This document shows positions 55,365 through 64,000 of a stretch of 64,000 nt of DNA, piece by piece. The stretch comes from Favolaschia claudopus. Its lineage: Eukaryota > Basidiomycota > Agaricomycetes > Agaricales > Mycenaceae. Each line of letters begins with the position of its first letter. Position 1 is the first letter of the stretch. Both the position numbers and the translations under genes were made by a program. The stretch spans positions 1,674,001-1,738,000 of the forward strand of contig JAWWNJ010000023.1 in the NCBI GenBank assembly GCA_037176885.1. The letters run 5' to 3'. Under the pieces are notes generated by a model. It was not told where the DNA came from, did not search any database, and saw nothing but the letters and a program-made list of their open reading frames with translations.

Positions 55365-57640
55365 GCGTATTGCGTATGTCGAATAAAACTGCTCGTCCGA
55401 TTAAGTTACTCGTTAAGTTATTCGTCTGCTCGTCTCAAAAAGAGTCCCTTGTGCTACATTTATGCTACAACCACTCCAAATACAAGCTCACCAATACGAC
55501 TAACCGTACGATTAAGGGGGTCATGGAGTCTCAGTGTAACCGAAACCAAAAAGTCCAATAGACGAAATTCAGACCCAGAGTGTCTGAGGTCTATTCAACA
55601 CAATGTGGTTAGATCTCGTTGCAGGCACTGCCTGTGTCGTGCTCACACGCGTGGAGGAGCGGAACATAAAATGAAAAACTCCGGAGTGCCTTGGCCGAAT
55701 AGAACGTGCAAGCTGTTCAAATTGGATCGAAACTCCGCAGCGTAGTATCATTTAGGAAGACAGTGAGCTTCTTTGGGCAAAATACAAAAAGATCGACTTG
55801 CTGATTGAAAAGCGGATGCTATAGAAAACGGAAGCTATACGGAACAAATATACCGATCAAACGCTCGTGGCACTTGAAAACCCATGGAAGCATTAAGAAA
55901 GTTTCAACGGGAGCTAATAAATAACACGGATGATCGACAAAACAATCGATTTAGGTATTATCGAAACCGGCATTTTGAAAAGTAGATGAAATCGTATAGG
56001 CTATCGAGGATGCATTAAGAAGGAAAGCGCATACACAGCAAACACACAAGTACGCCCCAAAACTGCAGCGAAGATAGCATGCGGGGACGTAGATGTCGTA
56101 ATTCGTCGCATCAAATCTCGCAGAAGTAGATCAATTTTAGACAGAAGCAGAACAATTACATAAACAGATTGGGGAGATGGCGTGACGTGTCAGGATCGTC
56201 GGTCTTTCGAGAATGGATGCCAAACGACAAACGTACCGATCCGGTGAACAAACGCAAATCGCCAAGAAGCGCAAGCTGCGTAACACAGAGCCGGACTTTC
56301 GTTCGAATTATTGCTACAGGACGAAAGATACGTCATCCTTTACCTATCTATTCGAATAACATCCCAACAGCCGCCAAGAAAATATCATGGACTAAGTAAC
56401 GAGCTGTAACAAGGTACATTCGACCTACCAGCGACGGCGAACCGAAGTAACGGAACGAGAGAGCATAGGTCAGCTGAATACTGGCGGACAGAAAACAGCC
56501 AATTACATATCCACCATCAAGCAAGTACCAGAGTCCAGAACTGCGTTCGGACAACATGTGCGGAGTCGGAGACGCTACCGGCGTCGCATGTGCGGAGTCG
56601 GAGACGCTACCGGCGTCGCATTACATGAACCTACCGATCTGATGCAGTAGTTATACATGGTCCCTGATTCCATCTTCTTCGCTCAATACATGCGGAGTCG
56701 GGCACGCAACCGGGTACGAAGATGCGCATCAGTTCATTGGCAGATAGAAGGTTTCTATTGCACCGCATGAATCGCTGATAATGAATTAGGTAGAAGAAAT
56801 CGAGCAAGAGCAAATATCAAGGAGACAGACACTTTGAAGATCTAACCAATAAACCAGTTATAAGTGAGTACCACGGAACTCAAAAGAAGGGACAAGTATT
56901 AAGCGACAATCGATGCTTGAACGAATTATTCTCAATTGAAGGTAACGACAAAACCGACAAGGAAACAAAGCAGGCCACATGTCTGAACACACACGCGATC
57001 CACAAGAAACGTGGTATCTCATGCACTGCGATGACCACTCACATCGGAGTACAAGTGGGACGACCCAGGACCTCGGCGAAGGGACGGTGTCAAAATAAGG
57101 CGAGTTCTACCGTGGAATCATCCTCGTTGTTATACAGTGACATCCTCTTCCGGGGAAGAATCAAGACATAGAATTTCAAATCAATGTTACCGAATGCACA
57201 ACTTCGATGCGGATCTCAAAGAAGACATTCTGTTCCATGGAAACTAGGAATTAGTGCAAAATTCGAGGTACTGCGAAAATCGGACAAAAGACCAGACCGT
57301 CTCGGAACAGAACCTAATTCTAACGAAGTGCCTTTGAAAGAAACGACGGTAAATAACTCGTAATATAGTTTACAGTCTGGTTGACCAACATAATTCGCAA
57401 ACGCGAGATAAGGATTTTTTTGGGAGTATACGACGTGAAGACGACAATCCAGAACAAGCCATGTCGTCCTCAGAATCGAACGCCGGACGTGGGTAGTTAT
57501 CTTGCTTCGTTGAAGAATACTGACTAACAAGCAAGCAACACAGACTCAGATGAAGATACAGAGAACGGTGAACGAGCGTAACAATTAAACTTGGGAAGAT
57601 CGAACTAATACGTTTGTTCATTTCATCCCTCAGAATCTAT
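55365..57640. other. gene-poor stretch with repeats and possible decayed coding sequence
   Basis: No confident gene in 2.3 kb. At 55770-56100 the plus strand shows charged, helix-like reading broken by stops (KYKKIDLLIEKRML, MEALRKFQRELINNTDDRQN, IEDALRRKAHTQQTHKYAPK). At 56213 a frame MDAKRQTYRSGEQTQIAKKR appears. These may be pieces of a decayed or heavily spliced gene. A 32-bp tandem repeat lies at 56555-56618. Upstream exons of the gene at 57645 may also lie here. Confidence 0.3.
56555..56618 (+). repeat. 32-bp tandem repeat with a diverged third copy
   Basis: CATGTGCGGAGTCGGAGACG begins both units (56555-56586, 56587-56618). A degenerate third unit (CATGCGGAGTCGGGCACGC) stands apart at 56689-56721. 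The period is not a multiple of three, so it is unlikely to be coding. Confidence 0.85.
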
Positions 57641-57644
57641 ATAT

Positions 57645-58596
57645 CGGTATGCCCCCCCTACACAAGACGAACTGGAATGGCAAGTTCGAGACGCCCTCTC
57701 AGACGCCGGCGTCGATTGGCAAATTATTGGACCTGCTCTTCGACGTTATAGGTCTATAATCGTGGGCTCGACGTTACACCCAGTCCTCTATCACTCGGAC
57801 CATCGCCGTGGCGGCGTCGATCTATGCACGCCAGTCACACAAGAGACACCCATGGCGGATTTAATCACGACCGACCTGGAATTTGCAGAATCGACAGAGC
57901 CGATAACTGAATATCCAGGGTACGCTGGGTTCGTCCGCGTCCGAACATTCAAGAAATCGGAACACACCATATTCCTTGTAGTAGTTGCAGACGAAAATGC
58001 AGCTACTATAATTTTCAATTTCTATTCGACAATGGACATGAATTTTATCTCTGGCTACGGGCTGTTCTGCGCGTACCCTGAACTCACGTTGAACAAGCTG
58101 TCTTATGTTAATCCGGCAGCACGCGATCCGTCTAACGACGGCCACCAATTCAAACGGCTGAACGCCAAACTTCGCCACCGCGGCTTCATCCATTACATCC
58201 ACCTCCATGAACACGACAAATGGCGCGACCATCTATGCGGAGAGTCCAAATACTGCCCTCTCACGCTGCGATCGATGCACGATCAAGAATCGTTATTCAT
58301 ACCTTTCGCATCCACGAGCACGGAGTCTGCAGGTCCAGCTATGTACGACGGAGTACATTCCGTTATATGGGCTTTAGGCGGACCCCCTTGCAGTGGCGAG
58401 GGCTTATACCATGGCCTTGTAACACTTTCTGTGCCGGTTTACCAAGCCCAGGTGAGTAACGCGAAGCACTGTAAACGATTACATTTTTTTATTTCATTCG
58501 TAGCATGGGCAATACACTCCGCTGAAGTTTTCGCGACAGCTACGTATAGTTCTGGACGATGTTACTATGTGGTCAGTAACTCGATACAGAACTTAG
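57645..58596 (+). CDS. hypothetical protein, 5' end unresolved
   Basis: From an acceptor near 57636 the frame reads SESIYRYAPPTQDELEWQVR and WQIIGPALRRYRSIIVGSTL. STEPITEYPGYAGFVRVRTF, SEHTIFLVVVADENAATIIF and FNFYSTMDMNFISGYGLFCA follow. The single clear intron (donor GTGAGT at about 58452, acceptor TAG at 58503) joins in phase to HGQYTPLKFSRQLRIVLDD, with TAG at 58594-58596. Strand-like spacing of hydrophobic residues suggests a folded domain of about 300 residues. No catalytic motif or family is recognised. Composition is uniform, without stops or shifts. Confidence 0.6.
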
Positions 58597-58610
58597 GCAA
58601 CAGAGTACTT

Positions 58611-58644
58611 CAGTAAAGCAATAAAGGCAGTAAAGCAATAAAGG
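58611..58644 (+). repeat. 17-bp tandem repeat, two copies
   Basis: CAGTAAAGCAATAAAGG is present twice without a gap (58611-58627, 58628-58644), just after the preceding gene. AATAAAG inside each unit could double as a polyadenylation signal. Confidence 0.85.
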
Positions 58645-58855
58645 CAGTTTGACGCAGCGTTTATTATTTAAGTAACCAGACACAATAAGACGGAGCATCG
58701 ACACGAAAAAGGTATGGGAAGTATAACGAGTAGATCACGAACACATCGTCAATAAGCGAAAGAGAACAACGGAAGGAAGATATACGGTTTGAAGTTCAAG
58801 CAGAGCTATCGAACACGAGAAGAAAGTTGACGACAGATGTACGGTGAGCAAGTAT

Positions 58856-60381
58856 TCAGAAAATAAGGCCAATGTCCTCGCCATCAAAACGAGCCCGAAC
58901 CAAGGCACCGTTTTCGATAGAGTATACGCGAGAACAAAGATACGAGACGATTGGCTCCTCAGGATAGCGAATATCGGGCGACAAAAGAACTGCACTGGAA
59001 TCGCTCTGTCCGGTCAAGCCTGTAAGGATGCGAAGCATGACTTCATCGGCGACAACCTCTCCCATCCAAAGCTCTCGCAAGTGGGGCCAGTGTCCCGGCC
59101 AATGGACAGCCACGGCGTGCAAAGACAAAGTATGAAGAATTGAATTGCACCGTATATCCACTCTCTCGACCAAAGGGAATGCCTTCACGACTTCGGAAAG
59201 GCCGGTAACGGAATGGTGATTGAAGGTGAAGGACAGATTTTTGACGGTTTTAGTGAAGGACGGAATGTTGGCGATGAAATCGTTGAGATGCCCTCCGAAG
59301 CGCAAACACATTGTGTGAAGGACGGGCATGGAGAGCCATTGCAGCATCCAATGACAAGTGGATCCACCGGATATAGTCAAGTGCAATCGAGTGAGGTCGG
59401 GCAATACCACCGGCATCGCTGTGTGTACGACGGGAGTATGCATATAACGCACGCCCTCCAACTGCAGATAACGGAGGCGACTCGCTGATCGCAAGATGTC
59501 CAAGAACTCCAGCAGCGTAGGTCCCGTCTCGCTACCGACAGTAAGGAGCAAGAGCGAAGTGAGGTTGGCGTAAAGCTGAGGGGTATTAACATGGACGTAA
59601 TCGCGCACTTGCAAATGCGTAAGGCGGGGGAACGAGCCGTTAAACGGGAGCACGTGTGGAGCTCCGGTGCCCGACGAAAGATCCTCGTTGTAATTCAGAG
59701 ACCCAGATAGCACGCTCTGCATATGAACCAGCATTGGCGCGGGAACCGTGGACAACAAGCGCAGCATAGCGCGGCTAACGAGCGGGTCGTGGGTACGCAT
59801 GTAGACATGGGTGCAGCGAGAGAAGAGGTCGGAAAGATGGGGAAGAAGTCGCGTCATAATGGCGATGAGGCGTCCATTGGGTACTGGAATACGACGTCCG
59901 GAATGCATGAAATCCAAGATGATGCAGGTGGAATATCCAAGAGATTTAGCCGTATAGGATTCGATGCGAGACAGAGACACGGCGACATCGACGTAAACGA
60001 CCGAGTAAAATATCGCGTTCGATTCAATGATCGTAGCCCAATGCCTGCACACGGTTTGTAAAAGGCATATAGCGCGATGCCAACGATAGCCAAAAACAAG
60101 GATCCAATCTGGCACCATGAGCAGCACGCGACGAATGATTTCGACGGGTAAAGAGTTGAAATGAATAGCTAAAAAGAGACGAATATTTGAGACGAAAGTA
60201 AAACGAAGATTAAAAAAAGGCGACACATACGAGATTTGTGGCGGCGAGCAGATGTAACGAAAGACCCATACGCCTCGCACAGCAAGGGATCGCAATCCGA
60301 AGACCAATCAGCGACAGACAAAGCGACAACATCGCGGTCAATAGGATTCCAAGAAGGTCGGGTAGGCTCTTCCATAGACAT
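58856..60381 (-). CDS. F-box/LRR-like protein
   Basis: Two exons close in phase. Exon 1 runs from ATG 60381 (MSMEEPTRPSWNPIDRDVVA) to a GTATGT donor after AAA TCT C at about 60230. The acceptor TTTTTAG near 60170 joins to PIHFNSLPVEIIRRVLLMVP. That helix plus LQTVCRHWATIIESNAIFYS is a good F-box with the conserved L-P-x-E-I and C..W. The C-terminal 380 residues show LRR-like strands (RLTHLQVRDYVHVNTPQLYA, LRYLQLEGVRYMHTPVVH). Likely an SCF substrate adaptor; target unknown. Confidence 0.75.
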
Positions 60382-60585
60382 GGCAGAACAGGCAGATTAA
60401 AGCGCGCGTTCCATGAGCGAACAAATCATAAGGTTTTATAATCCTCCACATAGTATGTAAGTCGCACATTCGGCAGAGATCGAGATCGGGATCTGGCCAG
60501 AACCGAAGACAGTTAGCCGACGCGTGCAAATAAAGAAACCGGAAGGGTCGAAAAATCACCCAGTGGAATTCAAACCCGTTCCAGC

Positions 60586-61185
60586 ATGGACACCTTTTTC
60601 TTGAACGCGGAAAAGACGCAAGCGTTGACGAAGCAGCTAGAAAACATGAGCTCGGAAGTCGCATGTTGGTGGACGACCGAAGACGATCTGGAAACCAAAA
60701 TTGTCAACACCACACACCCAACAGCGCTAGCGTTTGGACTTATCGTTGGAGAGGCAAGTGAATGTAATCAATACCGATTAAATTAATTGACGCGTTGCGG
60801 GATGAAGTACATCGGAATTTACAAACAATATATCGACGTTGCAGTGCCTCATTTCCATTATCCACATTCCGAAGAAGCCAGAAGGATAGAGCACTATTTC
60901 GTGCGCCAGAAAGCCAATCTCGAGGAATATAATACGAACGTAACGGTCAGTAAACCGACCACTACACTGCTTTGTACTCACAACCAGCTCACAGATGCAC
61001 TACGAGATGAGGGCCGGATATACGATAAAATTGAGAAGCGGACACGACAGAGCGCCGATAGGAAAAATGGCAATTCTGACACTCGCAGTCAGCCCGTCGG
61101 CTGGTTTCAGCGTGAACAGGGTAGAAGTGCGATCTATTGTAGAATTGATAGTGTAGCAGCCTACAGACGATCAAGTAGCAGTTAA
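60586..61185 (+). CDS. hypothetical protein, exon model uncertain
   Basis: Starts at ATG 60586 (MDTFFLNAEKTQALTKQLEN) with a helix-like, charged first exon to a donor near 60754. Downstream, MKYIGIYKQYIDVAVPHFHY and EEARRIEHYFVRQKANLEEY look coding. A further intron (GTCAGT...CAG, about 60950-60991) joins to LTDALRDEGRIYDKIEKRTR. The first junction did not close in phase with a standard donor. No family recognised. It diverges from the F-box gene at 60381 and its 3' end overlaps the stop of the opposite F-box gene by a few bases. Confidence 0.4.
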
Positions 61186-62714
61186 AAACAAGCAAGACTA
61201 CGTTCCTCGCACCGAGTACAAGGCAAAGGAACACGACGAAGGTCACTATAGAGATTGAAGCGATGACGAACGGTCCACTTAACATGGTCAACGACGGCAG
61301 ACAACCCATCGAAAGCATACAAAGATTTGGTGGGCACTTTGGGCCAATAGACCTTACCAACCTGTATTGGAACGTCGTCTGGAAGTACCTGAAGTATTTC
61401 CAGATGACGGACAGGAGAACCAACACTGGATCTATCCAGCAACCCAACATACAAGTCGATCCAATCGCGTGCCTCCACACACAATGAGACCAAACGAGGC
61501 ATCGCAATGCTTGTCGTGCCAGGAGAAGAATTGAGTGGCAAGCCAAGCGCCGCAAAACAAGGAGATCCTCCTAACGCAGACAAGTCGAGTGAAACGACTC
61601 GACGAAATGTAGAGTAGAGATGTCGGATAAGGTCGTACTCCCGCAGATAGCCGGACAAAGACATACAAGGTGCGCTTAACGAGATCGCAGCAACTTTGTA
61701 CGCCCGCAAATCGGCGTCTCCATGGAAATAGAGGTGAAGGTCGTGTAAGAAGGGAAAGCGAAGACACCTGAGAATGTCCAAATTGAGCTCCGTAGCATCC
61801 GGGAATCGATTGTCCAGATAAAATCGAGCCTTGCGGAGGGAGGACAAGATAATGGGCGGACGCTTAGCCAGCTCCGTTCGAGTGCGGGAACGGCAAGCTC
61901 CGACGTTGCGAAATTCGAGCTCTTCAAGACGCGTTGCGTTTTCGAAGAACGACATAAGATCGACGAACGAAGGCCAGGCTTCAACTGGCAAGTCAACCAA
62001 ACGAAGGACTTGTAGTGAGACGCTGCTCGCGATAGGAAACTTGTAGACGCCAAAGCCTTCAAAACGAAGGTGGGTAAGAGCCGAGGGGTTGAGGGGAGAC
62101 CCCACCACGATACAGTGACGGCCAGGAATCCACGGCAAGCAAGCGACACGGACCCTGGAAAGCGCGAGCGCAGACAGATCGCGTAGTAGGTTGAATATGT
62201 ACTCCACCGTAGACGGGTACGGGGACAAAATGATCAGAGACGCCCACAGACGAACGGTGCGCAAAGACGCGTTGAATGCTGATATGAAGTCGATAGACCG
62301 AGTACCGGGATTGAAGGACATCGAGTCGTCGTCTGCATCGTATCTAACCGATGGGTCACCGTCGACAACAATTACGGTCATGGGGCGCTCGGCGTTACGA
62401 GCAATAAAATGATCGACTGAATGTTTGGTAGACCACAGATCGATACGCAACGTTTTCCAGAACGGGGGATACGAAAGAACTGCGGCGTTGAGGAAGGGGC
62501 AGACGAGGGCAAGACAGCCTCTAGTACGACAAAAGCGTACAGAGCCCGGAGCCGCATCTTGCAGAAGGAGGTCAAAGACGAGCCACCACACTTCCAGAGG
62601 TACTCGGGTGGCAGACGGCGACGACTCTGTCAAGTAGTACCAGTAAGTAAACTGATGTTCCAGACAAGAGTTCAAACCAACCAGCAAACAATAAAGAAGA
62701 AGTCCTGAGATCAA
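61182..62714 (-). CDS. F-box/LRR-like protein, 5' end unresolved
   Basis: The frame is open from 62714 but has no ATG there. An acceptor (TTGACAG) at 62627 suggests the true exon starts at 62626 with ESSPSATRVPLEVWWLVFDL, the F-box helix 1 pattern P-L-E-V-W. RTRGCLALVCPFLNAAVLSY gives the second half. The rest is LRR-like: SALTHLRFEGFGVYKFPIA, ATRLEELEFRNVGACRSRTR, RKARFYLDNRFPDATELNLD, HLEILQVLPDDVPIQVG. It ends with a Cys pair (PCTRCEERSLACF). Related in layout to the genes at 58856, 50397 and 63405. Confidence 0.6.
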   Translation of the reverse strand: MISGLLLYCLLVGLNSCLEHQFTYWYYLTESSPSATRVPLEVWWLVFDLLLQDAAPGSVRFCRTRGCLALVCPFLNAAVLSYPPFWKTLRIDLWSTKHSVDHFIARNAERPMTVIVVDGDPSVRYDADDDSMSFNPGTRSIDFISAFNASLRTVRLWASLIILSPYPSTVEYIFNLLRDLSALALSRVRVACLPWIPGRHCIVVGSPLNPSALTHLRFEGFGVYKFPIASSVSLQVLRLVDLPVEAWPSFVDLMSFFENATRLEELEFRNVGACRSRTRTELAKRPPIILSSLRKARFYLDNRFPDATELNLDILRCLRFPFLHDLHLYFHGDADLRAYKVAAISLSAPCMSLSGYLREYDLIRHLYSTFRRVVSLDLSALGGSPCFAALGLPLNSSPGTTSIAMPRLVSLCVEARDWIDLYVGLLDRSSVGSPVRHLEILQVLPDDVPIQVGKVYWPKVPTKSLYAFDGLSAVVDHVKWTVRHRFNLYSDLRRVPLPCTRCEERSLACF

Positions 62715-63404
62715 TAAGGCACTGCCTTTTGAGAGAAATCTACGAAACGACGGCGTGAGATGGAGAATGGGCTAGAGACAGTCATGCGTACCAAGTTAAG
62801 AGGAATTTTGCCAAGCCTACTTGCAATATGATCACGCAAAACTTGACTAACAACCGCAGAAATGTCCGCAGCCAAGGTTTTGAAGGCATTTTCGACTTCA
62901 TTTCGTAAGGCGCTACGCAACGGACTGACATTAACACAATAAATCTACGGCCTTGATCACAGATAACCTACTCTTGCATCCAAGCACGCAGAGCGAGTCG
63001 TCTTCGTGAAACAAGCAAAATCAGAAGTCGGCAGACAATCACAAACTGAAAATGCGAACTCGGAAGAGCTAAATGACGCCCACATAACATCCAGATGCAC
63101 ACTGGACGACGTGGTAAGGGTAGACATCAAAGAAAATAAGTCCCCAGGTAACGGAGAAACCAGGATAATGAGGGAAAGTAGAAGGAGATATAAGACCAAA
63201 TCAGGCGTGCGCAAATAAGAAACAACAATTTTGAATTTAGTGCAGATTACATTGCAAAGAACGGGGTAAGGAAAGCAAACATTTCTGTAGTATTAACAAG
63301 ACAGTACATGGTCAGGAGCTAAAAGCAACCATCGTAGTCGTCAAGTCGGCCTATCGCAATGAATAAGAGCTACTACATGCTGGTTAAAGAATCAACGAGA
63401 AAGA
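62715..63404. other. intergenic region, possible 5' exons of the preceding minus-strand gene
   Basis: About 690 bp. A minus-strand frame at 62920-62711 (RNEVENAFKTLAADISAVVS) looks amphipathic but lacks an ATG. Another at 63214-62957 begins with a hydrophobic stretch. Neither could be joined in phase to the F-box frame. Confidence 0.3.
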
Positions 63405-64000
63405 CTACAAGACGGGGTAAGGACTGTCATCCATCCAATCCACATAATCTACATGTTCTCCCACCACGACCGTATCACCCTTCAACCGACAAACGGAAAG
63501 CGTAGAAGGAGGCAGCGTTTCGTCGACCCCAGGCACCACCAAGCACAGCTCTTGACGAAAATTTGTCCAGTGTCGAAAAGCCAGCACGTCCTGCAACAAA
63601 GGAAAGGGGAATTCATTGGTAGCAATGCACCGCAATGAAGTCGCCATGGTCGTGGCAAATAAAGCGGAGTGATGGAGGCAGTCCACAAACGTAGGGGACG
63701 AGGGACGCGCATCTAATTTATCCAAACGGGACATGGAACGAAGCAAGACCTCGAGGGGTAAGTACGAGGAGAAGTTGACCGCTAGACGAAGGACAGTGAT
63801 CTGGAGAAGGAGATGACCCGCATGTAGAACTAGATGTCTGAGGACCACCTCGTCCGATACAGCCAAGGACATGTGCTCGAGTAGGGGCGCCTTGAGGGAA
63901 GAAACGATGAACACGGTACGTCGCATGTTGACCGAAAGATCCAGTCGCCTAAGGTGGGGAAGACTGACGGTGCCGCCGACATACGGCGAACCACGATCTG
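63405..64000 (-). CDS. F-box/LRR-like protein, cut by the right window edge
   Basis: The C-terminal 198 residues of a gene that continues past 64000. The frame reads GTVSLPHLRRLDLSVNMRRT, VFIVSSLKAPLLEHMSLAVS, VVLRHLVLHAGHLLLQITVL and LRLAVNFSSYLPLEVLLRSM. These are LRR-like strands of the same style as the neighbouring F-box genes. The F-box itself would lie outside the window. It ends DYVDWMDDSPYPVL. Confidence 0.6.
   Translation of the reverse strand, partial: DRGSPYVGGTVSLPHLRRLDLSVNMRRTVFIVSSLKAPLLEHMSLAVSDEVVLRHLVLHAGHLLLQITVLRLAVNFSSYLPLEVLLRSMSRLDKLDARPSSPTFVDCLHHSALFATTMATSLRCIATNEFPFPLLQDVLAFRHWTNFRQELCLVVPGVDETLPPSTLSVCRLKGDTVVVGEHVDYVDWMDDSPYPVL

Noticed and set aside
33894..64000. 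Search for Helitron termini (TC at the 5' end; hairpin then CTRR at the 3' end)
   Set aside because: Several short matches occur by chance around 35270-35360 and beyond, but none combined terminus, hairpin and A/T insertion context convincingly, so no boundary is claimed.
43171..64000. KDZ-class transposase expected beside a TET/JBP-like gene
   Set aside because: No frame in the window shows a recognisable DDE transposase; the only transposase seen is the Helitron protein.
1..64000. tRNA or rRNA genes, CRISPR arrays
   Set aside because: No T-loop/anticodon pattern or rRNA core sequence was recognised on reading, and CRISPR arrays are not expected in a fungal nucleus. A covariance-model scan would be needed to exclude tRNAs firmly.

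Overview
The window is nuclear DNA of a filamentous basidiomycete, most likely an Agaricomycete. Genes carry many 45-65 bp GT-AG introns, and the families present are typical of mushrooms: AIG1-like G-domain proteins, F-box/LRR-like families, a TET/JBP-like dioxygenase and a giant Helitron. Everything is read by eye; no alignment was run, so family calls rest on visible motifs, and exon joins are given only where reading phase closes.

Region 1 (1-6.3 kb) is transposon DNA. A 1957-bp element (277-2233) has perfect 33-bp terminal inverted repeats and a 7-bp target duplication, and carries a broken BTB-like gene piece. It is followed by two apparently identical 1788-bp elements in head-to-head orientation (2513-4300 and 4452-6239). 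Each has its own 7-bp target duplication, and the two duplications are reverse complements of each other. All three share a 15-bp terminal core. No transposase is visible.

Region 2 (6.3-33.9 kb) is gene-rich. Four AIG1-like GTPase/coiled-coil genes (6.3-8.0, 8.3-10.5, 18.4-19.7, 26.1-27.4 kb) alternate with conserved genes: the mitochondrial tRNA 2-thiouridylase MTU1/SLM3, a GT1 glycosyltransferase, COQ9, a Nudix diphosphoinositol-polyphosphate phosphohydrolase, a KE4/YKE4-type ZIP zinc transporter, an aldo/keto reductase (with a decayed relic next to it), eIF3j and a small heat-shock protein with a clear heat-shock element.

Region 3 (33.9-64 kb) is an accessory island. It starts with an F-box-like gene and a 2515-residue Helitron RepHel protein ending in a cysteine-protease-like domain. 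Then follow a Cys-rich zinc-binding gene, two intron-rich genes of unknown family, a possible OB-fold gene, a TET/JBP-like dioxygenase, a WRN/RNase D-like 3'-5' exonuclease, several unrecognised genes, short tandem repeats and four more F-box/LRR-like genes, the last running off the right edge. The nucleic-acid functions next to the Helitron (replication initiator, helicase, exonuclease, base oxidase, possible single-strand binder) suggest either a composite mobile element with cargo or a transposon refuge; the sequence alone does not decide which. Neither Helitron terminus was identified.
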